Shown: in pieces, positions 24,084 through 32,066 of the stretch
How the letters are laid out: every line of letters starts with the position of its first letter
Numbering within the stretch: the first letter of the stretch is position 1
From: Promicromonospora citrea
Lineage (GTDB): Bacteria > Actinomycetota > Actinomycetes > Actinomycetales > Cellulomonadaceae
Assembly (NCBI RefSeq): GCF_013004695.1
Contig: NZ_JABEMG010000024.1
Span: 1-44,854 of the forward strand
DNA: 44,854 bases
Reading direction: 5' to 3'
The notes under the pieces: model-generated
The model's input: only the letters and a program-made list of their open reading frames with translations
Told to the model about the DNA's origin: nothing
Databases searched by the model: none
Made by a program: the position numbers and the translations under genes

Positions 24084-24599
24084 TCAGCGGGGGGAGAGAT
24101 AGGCGGCCGTGTGCGGGCGGGTGCCCGCCGGGGTCGTCCAGGTGGCCGGGCCGTCCGTGACGCGGGTCCAACCGAGGCGCTCGTAGAGGCGGACGGCGGG
24201 GCCGCCGTCGTCGACGACGTCGAGGGCGAGCCGACGGCCGCGGCGGGTCGGGGCGTCCTCGACGCGTTCGAGCAGCGCGGAGGCGACGCCGGTGCCGCGC
24301 GCCGCGGGCGTGACGAACAAGCGGCTGATGCCGGCCAGTCCCGTCAGGGAGACCCCGGCGGCCTCGGCGAGCCGGTCGGCGTGCTCGACCAGCTTGCCGT
24401 CGACGAGCATCACGTGGCCGACGAGGACGCCGTCCGCCAGCGCCACCCAGGCGCCGAGGGCGCCCTCGGGGGTGAGCCAGGCGTGCGGGTCGTCGGGCCA
24501 GGTGAGGGGATAGCGGTCGTGCTCGTGGACCAGCCGGAGGGCCTCGACCGCGCGGTCCAGGTGGGCCGTGTGGCGCGGGGCGATCAGGAGGTCGGGCAC
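24084..24599 (-). CDS. GNAT-family N-acetyltransferase
   Basis: 171 aa. The acetyl-CoA-binding motif A reads LFVTPAARGTGVASALLERVEDAP (about 114-137), preceded by GHVMLVDGKLVEH and followed by VDDGGPAVRLYERLGWTRV, the usual motif B. It acetylates an unknown amine. GTG 24599 follows TACGTT by six bases, so it is leaderless. It is convergent with the CobW-like gene, ending 13 bases away, and its promoter region adjoins the membrane protein gene. Confidence 0.9.
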   Translation of the reverse strand: MPDLLIAPRHTAHLDRAVEALRLVHEHDRYPLTWPDDPHAWLTPEGALGAWVALADGVLVGHVMLVDGKLVEHADRLAEAAGVSLTGLAGISRLFVTPAARGTGVASALLERVEDAPTRRGRRLALDVVDDGGPAVRLYERLGWTRVTDGPATWTTPAGTRPHTAAYLSPR

Positions 24600-24636
24600 G
24601 CGGACAACGTAGCGGATCGGTGCGGCAGGGGTCCGG

Positions 24637-25047
24637 TCAGCCGCAGGGGTCGCCGCCGGAGTAGCACGGATCGTCGTCGACGTACCGCTCCGTGGGCGGC
24701 GGTTCCCTGACGGTGTCCAGGTCGACCTGCGGCACGGAGAGCATCGTGACGGCGACCAGCGCGAACACCGCCACCAGGGCGTGCCAGACGTAGGCGAAGC
24801 CGCGTGCGTCCCGTCGCCGGGCGGAGTGGAACGTCCACACGACGCCGGCCACCATGAGGGCCGAGACGACGAGGTAGGTCGCAGTGTGCTCCGGCCGGGG
24901 GTCGGCAGAGGTCAGGAACCCGTAGGCGTTCCAGAGGTTGACGAGCAGCACCAGCGGGCCGATCAGCGCGGCGAACAGCGAGCCGAGCGCCTCACCCGCG
25001 ACACCGGGGCGGTCCGCTGCCCGCTTGTCGTCCCGGTCCGTCGGCAT
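24637..25047 (-). CDS. Small membrane protein of unknown function
   Basis: 136 aa with three hydrophobic stretches: about 22-45 (SLFAALIGPLVLLVNLWNAYGFL), 57-77 (TYLVVSALMVAGVVWTFH) and 89-108 (HALVAVFALVAVTMLSV). The N-terminus is charged and the tail ends DPCYSGGDPCG with two cysteines. No family is recognised. ATG 25047 was chosen because CAGGAG lies six bases upstream; GTG 25053 would overlap that site. Confidence 0.65.
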   Translation of the reverse strand: MPTDRDDKRAADRPGVAGEALGSLFAALIGPLVLLVNLWNAYGFLTSADPRPEHTATYLVVSALMVAGVVWTFHSARRRDARGFAYVWHALVAVFALVAVTMLSVPQVDLDTVREPPPTERYVDDDPCYSGGDPCG

Positions 25048-25118
25048 GCGCACTCCTGTCGTCGGCAGTCGTGGCCCGGATCATACGCGCCGGGAATCCG
25101 TGCGGCGGAAGTTTTTCG

Positions 25119-25148
25119 TTGCCTCGGTTACAAATTTTCACCTAGCGT
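25119..25148 (+). promoter_or_regulatory. Promoter of the disrupted gene at 25197
   Basis: TTGCCT (25119-25124) and TAGCGT (25143-25148) are 18 bases apart in an unusually AT-rich patch. A leader of about 40 bases with AAGGGG follows before the ATG at 25197. Confidence 0.5.
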
Positions 25149-25196
25149 TCAGGCAGGGAATCTCTCCCCACGTCGGGGTGGCGAAGGGGTGCGCTG

Positions 25197-25250
25197 ATGT
25201 CGAGGCCGTCGGACTGGTCGCCGGTGGGGTTGGATGCTGATCCGGCCCAG
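25197..25250 (+). pseudogene. 5' remnant of a gene resembling type VII secretion substrates, cut by an IS
   Basis: The first codons read MSRPSDWSPVGLDADP, like the N-termini of actinobacterial putative T7SS-secreted proteins (P-x-D-W-x-x-L-G-x-x-x-D-P, usually continuing PGDP). After about 16-18 codons the reading breaks into transposase DNA. A promoter and ribosome site are still present. The rest of the gene is absent from the window. The identification rests on a short segment and is tentative. Confidence 0.4.
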
Positions 25251-25578
25251 GAAGCGTCCGGACCGGGTCCTGGCGGACAAGGCCTACTCCAGCCCCGCCA
25301 CCCGCCGGGCCCTGCGCAGCCGTGGCATCGCGTTCACCAGCCCGGAGAAGAAGGACCACGCCGCCCACCGGCTCCGTAAGGGCCATCGCGGCGGGCGCCC
25401 ACCGGTGTTCGACGCGGAGGTCTACAAGGGTCGTAATGTCGTGGAACGGTGCTTCAACCGGCTCAAGCAGTTCCGTGCCTTGGCCACCCGTTACACCAAA
25501 CGAGCCGCCTACTACCGCACCGAACTCACGCTCGCCGCGATCGTCCTCTGGCTCCGCGAATCACCGGACACGGCCTAG
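25234..25578 (+). pseudogene. C-terminal fragment of an IS5-type transposase
   Basis: The reading frame gives RPDRVLADKAYSSPATRRALRSRGI, then RNVVERCFNRLKQFRALATRYTKRAAYYRTELTLAAIVLWLRES, the C-terminal half of an IS5-family DDE transposase. The second Asp (ADKAY) and the Glu (VVERCFNRLK) of the catalytic triad are present, while the N-terminal half with the first Asp is missing. The left end is fused to a foreign 5' gene remnant. The stop codon touches the stop of the convergent lysE-like gene, so the right inverted repeat has probably been lost as well. Confidence 0.82.
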
Positions 25579-26219
25579 GCCCGGACCCGGCCCTCCAGGG
25601 CGAGCCCCGTGCCGAGACCGATCATCGCGATGCCGCCCGCGACGCCGAGGTGGTCCAGCCGCCGGGGCTTGCGCGAGAACCAGGTCCGGGCCTGAGCGGC
25701 GAGGAGCGTGACGACGGAGTCTTGGCACAGGGCCATCGCGGCGAAGATCAGCCCGAGGACCAGCAGCTGGGGCGTGGCCGGGGCGGCGTCGTTCATGAAC
25801 TGCGGCAGGAAGGCCGCGAAGAACACGAGGGTCTTGGGGTTGGTCCCGCCGACCACGAAGCCCGCCCAGAGCGCACGCAGCACACCGCCCTGCCGGTCGG
25901 TGGCGGGGGCGTCGAGGGCGAGGCGGGCGTCGGCGCGGTGCCGGATCGCCTGGACGCCGAGCCAGACGACGTACGCGGCGCCCACCAGCTTGAGCACCGT
26001 GTAGGCGGCGGCCGACGCCTCGACGAGCGCACCCAGCCCGACCGCCACGCACGCCACCTGCACCAGCAGGCCGATCGCGTTGCCGGACACGGACAGCAGC
26101 GCGTCGCGGCGCCCGACCGTGAGGGCGCGCCCGATCGCGAACAGCACGCTCGGTCCGGGCAGCGCGATGAAGACGAACGACGCCGCGACGAACGCGACGA
26201 GCTGGGTGGTCGTGGGCAT
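25575..26219 (-). CDS. LysE/RhtB-family amino-acid exporter
   Basis: 214 aa with about six hydrophobic segments. The start TTTQLVAFVAASFVFIALPGPSVLFAIGRALTVGRRDALLSVSGNAIGLLVQ contains the LysE/RhtB signature PGP and GRR. GFVVGGTNPKTLVFFAAFLPQF is the second conserved region (NPK). Family members export amino acids or homoserine lactones. ATG 26219 follows TACGAT by six bases (leaderless). The stop overlaps the transposase fragment's stop by two bases, so the IS landed right at its 3' end without breaking it. Confidence 0.92.
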   Translation of the reverse strand: MPTTTQLVAFVAASFVFIALPGPSVLFAIGRALTVGRRDALLSVSGNAIGLLVQVACVAVGLGALVEASAAAYTVLKLVGAAYVVWLGVQAIRHRADARLALDAPATDRQGGVLRALWAGFVVGGTNPKTLVFFAAFLPQFMNDAAPATPQLLVLGLIFAAMALCQDSVVTLLAAQARTWFSRKPRRLDHLGVAGGIAMIGLGTGLALEGRVRA

Positions 26220-26259
26220 GGGCGGATCGTAGCGAGCGGAAACCTGTGCGGGACAGGGC

Positions 26260-26919
26260 TTATCGGGCGCTGCTCGGCCGAGGCGCGTCGGGTCGGGCCG
26301 CCCGACCCGACCACCCGGCCAGGACGACGACGGCCACGACGTCGAGCCCCACCACCACGCGCTCCACGAGCCCCAGCGACGCGCTGCTCAGCGCCCCCGG
26401 CTCGCCGCTCGCCAGCACGACGGCGAACGGCACGACGCACGCCGCGGTCAGCACCGCGACGACGCCGACCGCCGTCGCCGGCGCACGCCACCGCGCGTCC
26501 CGCCGGTGCTGCCACCACAGCAGCGCGCACAGCGCGGGCATCGCGGCGAAGTTCACGACGGTGCAGACCATGTGCACGGCGCCCGTGAGGGTGCCGTCGC
26601 TGCCCGCCGGGTCCTTGAGGAAGACGGTCAGGCCGAGCAGGCTCAGGCACCAGGCGGCCAGCAGGACGGCGGCCCCCGGCCGCGACCGGAGGATCCCGTG
26701 GCGCACCCAGTGGACCCCGAGGATCATGACGGCCACGTTCGCGACGAGCAGCGCCAGCGTGTACAGCGTGCCGACGTCGGAGCGCACCGGGTACTCGGAC
26801 ATGAGCTCGCGCACGGGGTCCACGCCCCCGGCGTCGGGCAACAGGTGCACGCCCGCGAGGGCGGCGAGGGCGGGGGCGGCGAGGTACAGCGCCTGCTTGG
26901 GGTATGGCTCGGTCTCCAC
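26260..26919 (-). CDS. DUF998-like membrane protein
   Basis: 219 aa. About six membrane helices: ALYLAAPALAALAGVHLL, LYTLALLVANVAVMILGVHWV, AAVLLAAWCLSLLGLTVFL, VHMVCTVVNFAAMPALCALLWW, AVGVVAVLTAACVVPFAVVLA and VVVGLDVVAVVVLAGW. The layout and the MSEYPVRSDVGTLYTLALL motif fit DUF998, integral membrane proteins of unknown function. GTG 26919 follows TACGTT by seven bases. It ends 40 bases before the LysE promoter. Confidence 0.78.
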   Translation of the reverse strand: METEPYPKQALYLAAPALAALAGVHLLPDAGGVDPVRELMSEYPVRSDVGTLYTLALLVANVAVMILGVHWVRHGILRSRPGAAVLLAAWCLSLLGLTVFLKDPAGSDGTLTGAVHMVCTVVNFAAMPALCALLWWQHRRDARWRAPATAVGVVAVLTAACVVPFAVVLASGEPGALSSASLGLVERVVVGLDVVAVVVLAGWSGRAARPDAPRPSSAR

Positions 26920-27000
26920 GCCATCGAACGTACGAAAATGCAGGTCAGCGCCGACACGGGGGTGACCCCCGTCCCGGGTGGGGACATCCCCCGGACCGCG

Positions 27001-27456
27001 TCAGGCGACGTGCTTGCGGGCGACGGCCGCGGCGACCGCAGCGCGGTAGCCGTCGGGCATCGACAGGCGCGCGACGTCCTCGGGGCGTACGAGCGCGAGC
27101 TCCTTGTGCTCGTGGCTGAACGTGGGGTCCTCGTCGCCGTCGTAGGTGGCGAGGTAGGTGACGACGAAGACGTGGCGGTGCGGGAAGATCTCGTAGACCC
27201 AGGCGTGGACGGGCTCGCCGACGGCGGTGTGCCAGCCGAGCTCCTCGTGGATCTCGCGCTCGACGCACGACGCCGGGTCCTCACCGGGCTCGAGCTTGCC
27301 GCCAGGGAGCTCCCACTCGTCGCGCTCGTTGCGCAGCAGGGGAAGGCGGCCGCGCCACGCGACGACGGCCTTGACCGAGACGGGGAGCTGGTACTCGAAC
27401 CAGCCCTCGTCGTGGCGGACGAGGTAGGGCTCGGCGGGGGAGCGGGTGATGAGCAC
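27001..27456 (-). CDS. Nudix hydrolase
   Basis: 151 aa. The Nudix box is GGKLEPGEDPASCVEREIHEELGW, with the REIHEE helix binding Mg2+ for hydrolysis of a nucleoside diphosphate-X substrate. Also present are VKAVVAWRGRLPLLRNERDEWELP before the box and HVFVVTYLATY after it. GTG 27456 has GGAGG five bases upstream and was preferred to the far longer reading frame. Divergent from a second Nudix gene with only 53 bases between the start codons. The substrate is unknown. Confidence 0.9.
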   Translation of the reverse strand: MLITRSPAEPYLVRHDEGWFEYQLPVSVKAVVAWRGRLPLLRNERDEWELPGGKLEPGEDPASCVEREIHEELGWHTAVGEPVHAWVYEIFPHRHVFVVTYLATYDGDEDPTFSHEHKELALVRPEDVARLSMPDGYRAAVAAAVARKHVA

Positions 27457-27497
27457 GCAGCCTCCGAGTGGCGACGTTGATCGATGAAAAAGTCCGG

Positions 27498-27503
27498 TAT
27501 GTT
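27498..27503 (+). promoter_or_regulatory. Putative -10 (TATGTT) for TM-Nudix gene
   Basis: TATGTT lies six bases before GTG 27510. A TTGATC about 15 bases upstream (27477-27482) could be a short-spaced -35. The region is AT-rich relative to its surroundings. Confidence 0.5.
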
Positions 27504-27509
27504 CTCCGC

Positions 27510-28220
27510 GTGGCAGAACGCTCGCGAGAGATCGTTGCCGCGCTGCTCGCAGCCGCGCTGATCTCGGTGGTCGGTGTGCTGCTGATGCGCGATCGTTTCT
27601 CACCCGCTGCGCTCGACGCAACCCTCGGCGCAACCCTTGTTCGAAAGGGACCGCTCCGGTTGCGGCGCAGGAACTATAGAGCGAAGTTTTCTCGTGTGGA
27701 AGACGGAGGCTCCGCCGAGTATTTCCGTACCCTGCCGCGCAAACGGATGGCGGCAGGTGTGCTCCTCCGCGACGCCACGGGCCGCGTGGTCCTCATCGAG
27801 CCGTCGTACAAGAAGACCTGGGAGATCCCAGGCGGCGTCGTCGAGATGGGTGAGCCACCCTGGACGGCGGCGGAGCGCGAGCTCGAGGAGGAGCTCGGGC
27901 TGGTTCGGCGAGGCATGCAGGCTCTCGTCATCGACCACGTCCCCTGTGCGGACGACGGCACGCCCGAGGGGCTCGTCTGGGTCTTCGACGGTGGCTTCCT
28001 CACCGACGAGGAGCGCGCCGGGCTGCACGGGACCGACCCCGAGGTGAAGTCCGTGCACCTCCTGGAGATCGGTGAGGTGTCGTCGCTCGCGAAGGACTCG
28101 TTGTCCCGGCGGATGCAGGCGGCTCTCCAGGCGGCGCTCGACCAACGGACCAACGTGTACTGCGAGGCAGGCGTGCCCCGTCGGCAGGAGGCGCACCAGG
28201 GTGTCGTAGCCATGCCCTAG
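27510..28220 (+). CDS. Nudix hydrolase with N-terminal membrane helix
   Basis: 236 aa from the leaderless GTG at 27510. Residues about 7-27 (EIVAALLAAALISVVGVLLMRD) form a hydrophobic helix, then a basic stretch with LVRKGPLRLRRRNYRAKF, and the Nudix domain from RMAAGVLLRDATGRVVLIEPSYKKTWEIPGGVVEMGEPPWTAAERELEEELGL with a complete Nudix box. FDGGFLTDEE follows. A membrane-tethered Nudix is unusual; if the helix is a false start, GTG 27696 would give a soluble protein of about 174 residues. The first 190 bases are lower in GC. The stop TAG is part of the next gene's -10. Confidence 0.75.
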   Translation: MAERSREIVAALLAAALISVVGVLLMRDRFSPAALDATLGATLVRKGPLRLRRRNYRAKFSRVEDGGSAEYFRTLPRKRMAAGVLLRDATGRVVLIEPSYKKTWEIPGGVVEMGEPPWTAAERELEEELGLVRRGMQALVIDHVPCADDGTPEGLVWVFDGGFLTDEERAGLHGTDPEVKSVHLLEIGEVSSLAKDSLSRRMQAALQAALDQRTNVYCEAGVPRRQEAHQGVVAMP

Positions 28221-28223
28221 GGT
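28218..28223 (+). promoter_or_regulatory. -10 (TAGGGT) of the PP2C gene, overlapping the Nudix stop codon
   Basis: TAGGGT contains the TAG stop codon of the upstream Nudix gene and ends six bases before GTG 28230. The PP2C gene can therefore be transcribed independently as a leaderless mRNA. Confidence 0.55.
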
Positions 28224-28229
28224 CGTCGG

Positions 28230-29030
28230 GTGACCTCGCGAGCAGCTACCCGCGCTGGTGGTGCCGACAACCAGGACCGGCACGTGGTCGGCCGGGGGTT
28301 CGCGATGGTGCTCGACGGCGCGACGTCGGTCGCGGGCGACCGCTCGCACGACCCGGGGTGGTACGCCGGGCGTCTGGCTGATGTGCTGGCGCGTGAGCTC
28401 CCTGGCGGACGCCCGATTCCCGACCTCGTCGCGGCGGCGATCGCGGAGGTCCGGGACACGGACGGTCTGAAGGCCGAGACGAGCCCGACCTGCACCGTGG
28501 CGATCGCGCGCTGGACGGATGACGTCGTCGAGGCCTACTCCTTGTGTGACAGCCTCGTGGTCGTGCTCGGCACGGACGGCAGCGAGGTGGTCCACACCGA
28601 CGACGACCTCGGGGCGGCGGTCGGCGCACGTCGTGCCGCGTATCGTGCCCGGCTGGCCGCGGGACTCGGTTACGACGAGGGGCACAGGCAGCTGCTCGTC
28701 GAGCTCCAGGAGGTGCAGGCGCGCTGGCGCAACCGCCCAGGCGGTTACTGGGTCGCCGGGACGGAACCGGAGGCGGCCTACCACGCGGTGACGAGCACGG
28801 TGGCGCGCGTGGACGTCGCCGGTCTGGTGCTCGCCACGGACGGGGTGGACCTCGAACGGCACCCGATCGCGCGCACCTGGCGCGAGGTCTACGACGAGGC
28901 GCTGCGGAGCGGCCCGGAACAGGTTCTGCACGACCTGCATGCGGCAGAGGAGGCTGACCCGGACGGCCGGCGTTGGGCACGGTCGAAGCGGCACGACGAC
29001 AAGACGCTCGTGGTGGTCCCGTTCACGTGA
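28230..29030 (+). CDS. PP2C-like Ser/Thr protein phosphatase
   Basis: 266 aa. PP2C (PPM) metal-binding motifs are visible: GGADNQDRHVV (Asp13/Asp16), FAMVLDGATS (Asp29-Gly), a central SLCDSLVVVL, LVLATDGVD near residue 210 and HDDKTLVVV near the end, giving the Asp set for two metal ions. It would remove phosphate from Ser/Thr in an unknown partner. GTG 28230 is leaderless behind TAGGGT. It follows the membrane Nudix gene on the same strand and converges with the STAND-like NTPase, their stops seven bases apart. No cognate kinase gene is nearby; the FHA protein 26 kb away is not an obvious partner. Confidence 0.83.
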   Translation: MTSRAATRAGGADNQDRHVVGRGFAMVLDGATSVAGDRSHDPGWYAGRLADVLARELPGGRPIPDLVAAAIAEVRDTDGLKAETSPTCTVAIARWTDDVVEAYSLCDSLVVVLGTDGSEVVHTDDDLGAAVGARRAAYRARLAAGLGYDEGHRQLLVELQEVQARWRNRPGGYWVAGTEPEAAYHAVTSTVARVDVAGLVLATDGVDLERHPIARTWREVYDEALRSGPEQVLHDLHAAEEADPDGRRWARSKRHDDKTLVVVPFT

Positions 29031-29037
29031 CCGGTCG

Positions 29038-31890
29038 TCAGAGCGCGGCGAGGAATCCGTCGAGAAGGGCTGACCGGCGCCGGAGCTCGTAGGCCTCTCC
29101 GGCCTGCCCGGACCGCTCGAGCAGCCTGCTGTACTCCTCGAGCACCGAACGGTGCGCACGGACGAAGAAGACTGCACGCGAGCCGGCGTCGTAGCGCCGG
29201 CGGAACAGCTCGAGTGCTGAGGTGAGTGCGTCGCGAGCCCGGTCGTCCAGACCGCGCCGGGACAGGGCGATCCCCGCGCTCCCGAGACTCCACGCGAGGT
29301 TCTGCTCGCGGCGTTCCGGGTTCTCGCGGGCCAGCTCGCCGTAGATGGCGATCGCCCTGTCGAAGGCCTGGTCGGACTCGGTGTCGCGATGGAGGTCCGC
29401 GTAGACGATGCCGAGGTTGGTCCAGGAACGTGCCAGGCCGGAGACGAAACGGACCGGGTACCGGGCGGCCAGGCCGTTCCAGATGGTGTGCGCACGGGTC
29501 TGCAGCGGCAAGGAATCGTCCGGCCGCCCGAGCAGGCCGTGGGTCATCCCGAGGTCGCCGAGCGCGAGAGCGACGTCCTGCTCGTAGCGGGTCGGCGTCC
29601 GGGCGTTGAGGTCGAGCCAGTGGTCGAGCGCCTCGACGAACTCCGCGTGCGCCTGCTGGATGTCGCCGAGGTCGAGGTGACACCTTCCGATCGAGCTCAG
29701 GGAGCGGGCGAGCGCTGCGCGGTGCCGGTCGTGCTGTGCAGCTAGCAGCCGACGGGCCCGCAGGGCCTCGCGGTGTGTCGTGAGCGCATCGCGGGGCAGC
29801 CCCAGATCCCGGTAGGAGACGCCGAAGTTGTGCAGCGACTTGGCGAGGTCCGGGAGGAACCGCTCGGAGTCGACGTGCACGTTCTGCTGCCAGGTCGTCA
29901 CGGCCTCACGCCTGACCGCGAGGGCCTCGTCGTTGCGGCCGAGGGTCGCGAACGAGTCGCCCAGGTTGTCCAGCGCACGGGCCAGGTGGGGCCAGTGGCG
30001 ATCGTGGCGCCGCTTCGCGAGCTTGCGGTAGATCCGGGTCGCCTCTTCCCGGGCCTCCAACGACGCCTGGTAGTCGCCGACCGTGAACGCCCAGTTGCCC
30101 AGGACGTGGCGTGCGTGCGCGATCCGGGCCGGGCTGGCGGACAGCGTCCCGTTCTCGACAGTGCGCACGAGGAGCTCCGCGACGGCGTGGCCCACCTCGT
30201 GGAGCGCGTTCGGCGGGTCCGGCCAGGGGACCTGCTCGTGCACCGTGCTCACCAGGGCCCAGCGGGTGTCGAGCCCGTGAACCAGGTCGAGCGCGAGCCG
30301 TGCGACGTCCTCTGCCTCGCGCGGGTCCAGGCGAGCGTCGTCGTTCCGCACCGGTCGACGGCCCGTGTCCCGGTCCCGCGTCCGCGACGGGTCCGAGGCC
30401 GCGCGCGTGAGCACGATCATCGCCCGCTCCGCCTGCTGCCTGGTCAGGTCCGTGAGGAGGACGGCCCGGCGCTCCTGGCTGGTCAGGGCACGGGTGGCGT
30501 CGCCGACGTCCGCCGCCATGAGCACGGAGACGACAAGGTGCTCGGCGAGGCGGTCGGGGTGCAGGCTCCCGATCCAGCCGGGATCTCCGACGAGCACGGT
30601 CCTGTCGTCGCTGTCGGTGAGTCCCGAGGTTGGCGGGTACTGCTCACGCAGCCACCGTGCCGCCCCTCGGGGGTCCAGCTCGCTGCCGGGTGGGCACAGG
30701 GGCGCGACGCGACGCACGAGAGCCTCGGCCTCGACCTGGTCCTCCGCGCCGAGAAGACATGCCGCGGCGACGAGGATGCGCAGCGTCTGGCTGTCATCCG
30801 GGAGCCCGGCCTCCTGCGCCGACCGCGTCCAGCTCCGGGCCTCGTGGCGGACGAGCTCGTCGAACACGACGTGCATCGACGTGTCCGCGCGCTCGCCGGG
30901 CCCGGACGGCTCGGAGCGCAGCACCTCGACGAGTGCGATGGACAGGAGGTCGAGCATCCGCGCGCTCGGCACGACGTCGGGCAGCGTCACCTGGACAGCG
31001 CTCCTGCCCAGGTGACGCGCGAAGTCTTGCGCAGCGAGGTCGACGATGCGTTGCTGCTCTGCGAGGGGACCTGGGCCTGCACCGTGGGGGACGACACGAG
31101 TGGCCAGCTCGATGGGGTCGTAGCGGCCGACCACCGCTCCGACGTCAGGCTGCTGGCACAGGTCCGACCACCATCGGCCCTCGCGCCGGGCCAGGAGCAG
31201 GACGCGAACGGCACCCGGGTCGGCGAGAGCCTGGTCGAGCAGCCGGGTGACGCCCTCGGTGCGGTTCTCTGCGTAGTCGACGACGAACAGCACGGGAGCA
31301 CGGCCGTGACCGCGCCGCAGCACCTGCATCGCCTCCGCCTCGACCCCGGTCCGCAGGTTGCGACACTCCCAGCCGTGGGTCCGGCGCATGACGGTCTGGA
31401 GCTCGTGCGCCAGCCGTGTCTTGCCGACACCGCCGGGCCCGGTGACGAGCTGGACCCGTAGAGAGCGCTTGCCCGGTCCGTTGCTGTCCAGGCACCAGTC
31501 GATTAGTCGTTGCAGGACGTCCTCGCGGCCGAAGAACCGAACGATCTGGTCCTCGCCCTCACGAACGGGAGAGAGCAGGCGCCCGGGTGCGTCGTTGTCG
31601 TCGGGCGGGCGGATACCCAGGTCGCGCGAAGCCCGGCGGTCGTCCGCCTCGCGGCCCGCCGCCTCGTTGTGCCGGTCGCGCAGCGTGAAGTACCGCTCGA
31701 GCAGGGTGGCTCCCAGGAAGGTGCTGGCCGCGGCACCCACCACGAGCGGTTGACTGAGCCAGCTCGGGAGGGTATCGGGAAGGACTGTCGCGCCGACGCC
31801 GACCACGATGGCGAGGGTCGATGCAAACCCATAGATCCAGAGGCGGCGTCCGCCCGGGTCGCCACCGCGTCCCGGACCCGCCTCCGCCAC
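29038..31890 (-). CDS. Membrane-anchored STAND-like NTPase with C-terminal TPR repeats
   Basis: 950 aa. Two hydrophobic helices at about 18-37 (WIYGFASTLAIVVGVGATVL) and 49-65 anchor the N-terminus. A short region then leads to FFGREDVLQRL (119-129) and the NTPase: Walker A GPGGVGKT (151-158), Walker B VLFVVDYAEN (200-209) and LLLARREGRWW. After a helical middle, TPR-like repeats run from about 580 to 940 (for example LARALDNLGDSFATLGRNDEAL and LAKSLHNFGVSYRDLGLPRDAL), similar to kinesin-light-chain-type TPRs. The layout fits STAND sensors in which repeats detect a ligand and the NTPase oligomerises; no separate effector domain is seen. GTG 31890 lies seven bases after TAGTCT. Defence function is speculative. 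Confidence 0.82.
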   Translation of the reverse strand: MAEAGPGRGGDPGGRRLWIYGFASTLAIVVGVGATVLPDTLPSWLSQPLVVGAAASTFLGATLLERYFTLRDRHNEAAGREADDRRASRDLGIRPPDDNDAPGRLLSPVREGEDQIVRFFGREDVLQRLIDWCLDSNGPGKRSLRVQLVTGPGGVGKTRLAHELQTVMRRTHGWECRNLRTGVEAEAMQVLRRGHGRAPVLFVVDYAENRTEGVTRLLDQALADPGAVRVLLLARREGRWWSDLCQQPDVGAVVGRYDPIELATRVVPHGAGPGPLAEQQRIVDLAAQDFARHLGRSAVQVTLPDVVPSARMLDLLSIALVEVLRSEPSGPGERADTSMHVVFDELVRHEARSWTRSAQEAGLPDDSQTLRILVAAACLLGAEDQVEAEALVRRVAPLCPPGSELDPRGAARWLREQYPPTSGLTDSDDRTVLVGDPGWIGSLHPDRLAEHLVVSVLMAADVGDATRALTSQERRAVLLTDLTRQQAERAMIVLTRAASDPSRTRDRDTGRRPVRNDDARLDPREAEDVARLALDLVHGLDTRWALVSTVHEQVPWPDPPNALHEVGHAVAELLVRTVENGTLSASPARIAHARHVLGNWAFTVGDYQASLEAREEATRIYRKLAKRRHDRHWPHLARALDNLGDSFATLGRNDEALAVRREAVTTWQQNVHVDSERFLPDLAKSLHNFGVSYRDLGLPRDALTTHREALRARRLLAAQHDRHRAALARSLSSIGRCHLDLGDIQQAHAEFVEALDHWLDLNARTPTRYEQDVALALGDLGMTHGLLGRPDDSLPLQTRAHTIWNGLAARYPVRFVSGLARSWTNLGIVYADLHRDTESDQAFDRAIAIYGELARENPERREQNLAWSLGSAGIALSRRGLDDRARDALTSALELFRRRYDAGSRAVFFVRAHRSVLEEYSRLLERSGQAGEAYELRRRSALLDGFLAAL

Positions 31891-32054
31891 GAGGTCGAGA
31901 CTACGAGGAATCGGACAATCCGGAAAGGTAAGTCTGGGAGGGCGTCATGGGCTGGGCTTGGTGGCAGGAAGGTGCGGGCTTGGGGCGGGAGTTTCGACGG
32001 ACCTCCGCACCCACCCCTCCGGTTTCCCGCAGTCCCCGCCCCACCGCGGTTTCC

Positions 32055-32060
32055 TAGGTT
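32055..32060 (+). promoter_or_regulatory. -10 (TAGGTT) of leaderless serine hydrolase gene
   Basis: TAGGTT ends six bases before ATG 32067. The 176 bases between the STAND-like gene's start and this start contain no other gene; both promoters lie there back to back. Confidence 0.55.
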
Positions 32061-32066
32061 CGACGC

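Noticed and set aside
26904-27480. A plus-strand gene between the DUF998 and Nudix genes
   Set aside because: The open frame continues antisense through the Nudix hydrolase and has no recognisable motif or ribosome site.
29773-31461. A 562-codon plus-strand frame inside the STAND-like gene
   Set aside because: No domain or start signal; the minus strand has Walker motifs and TPRs.
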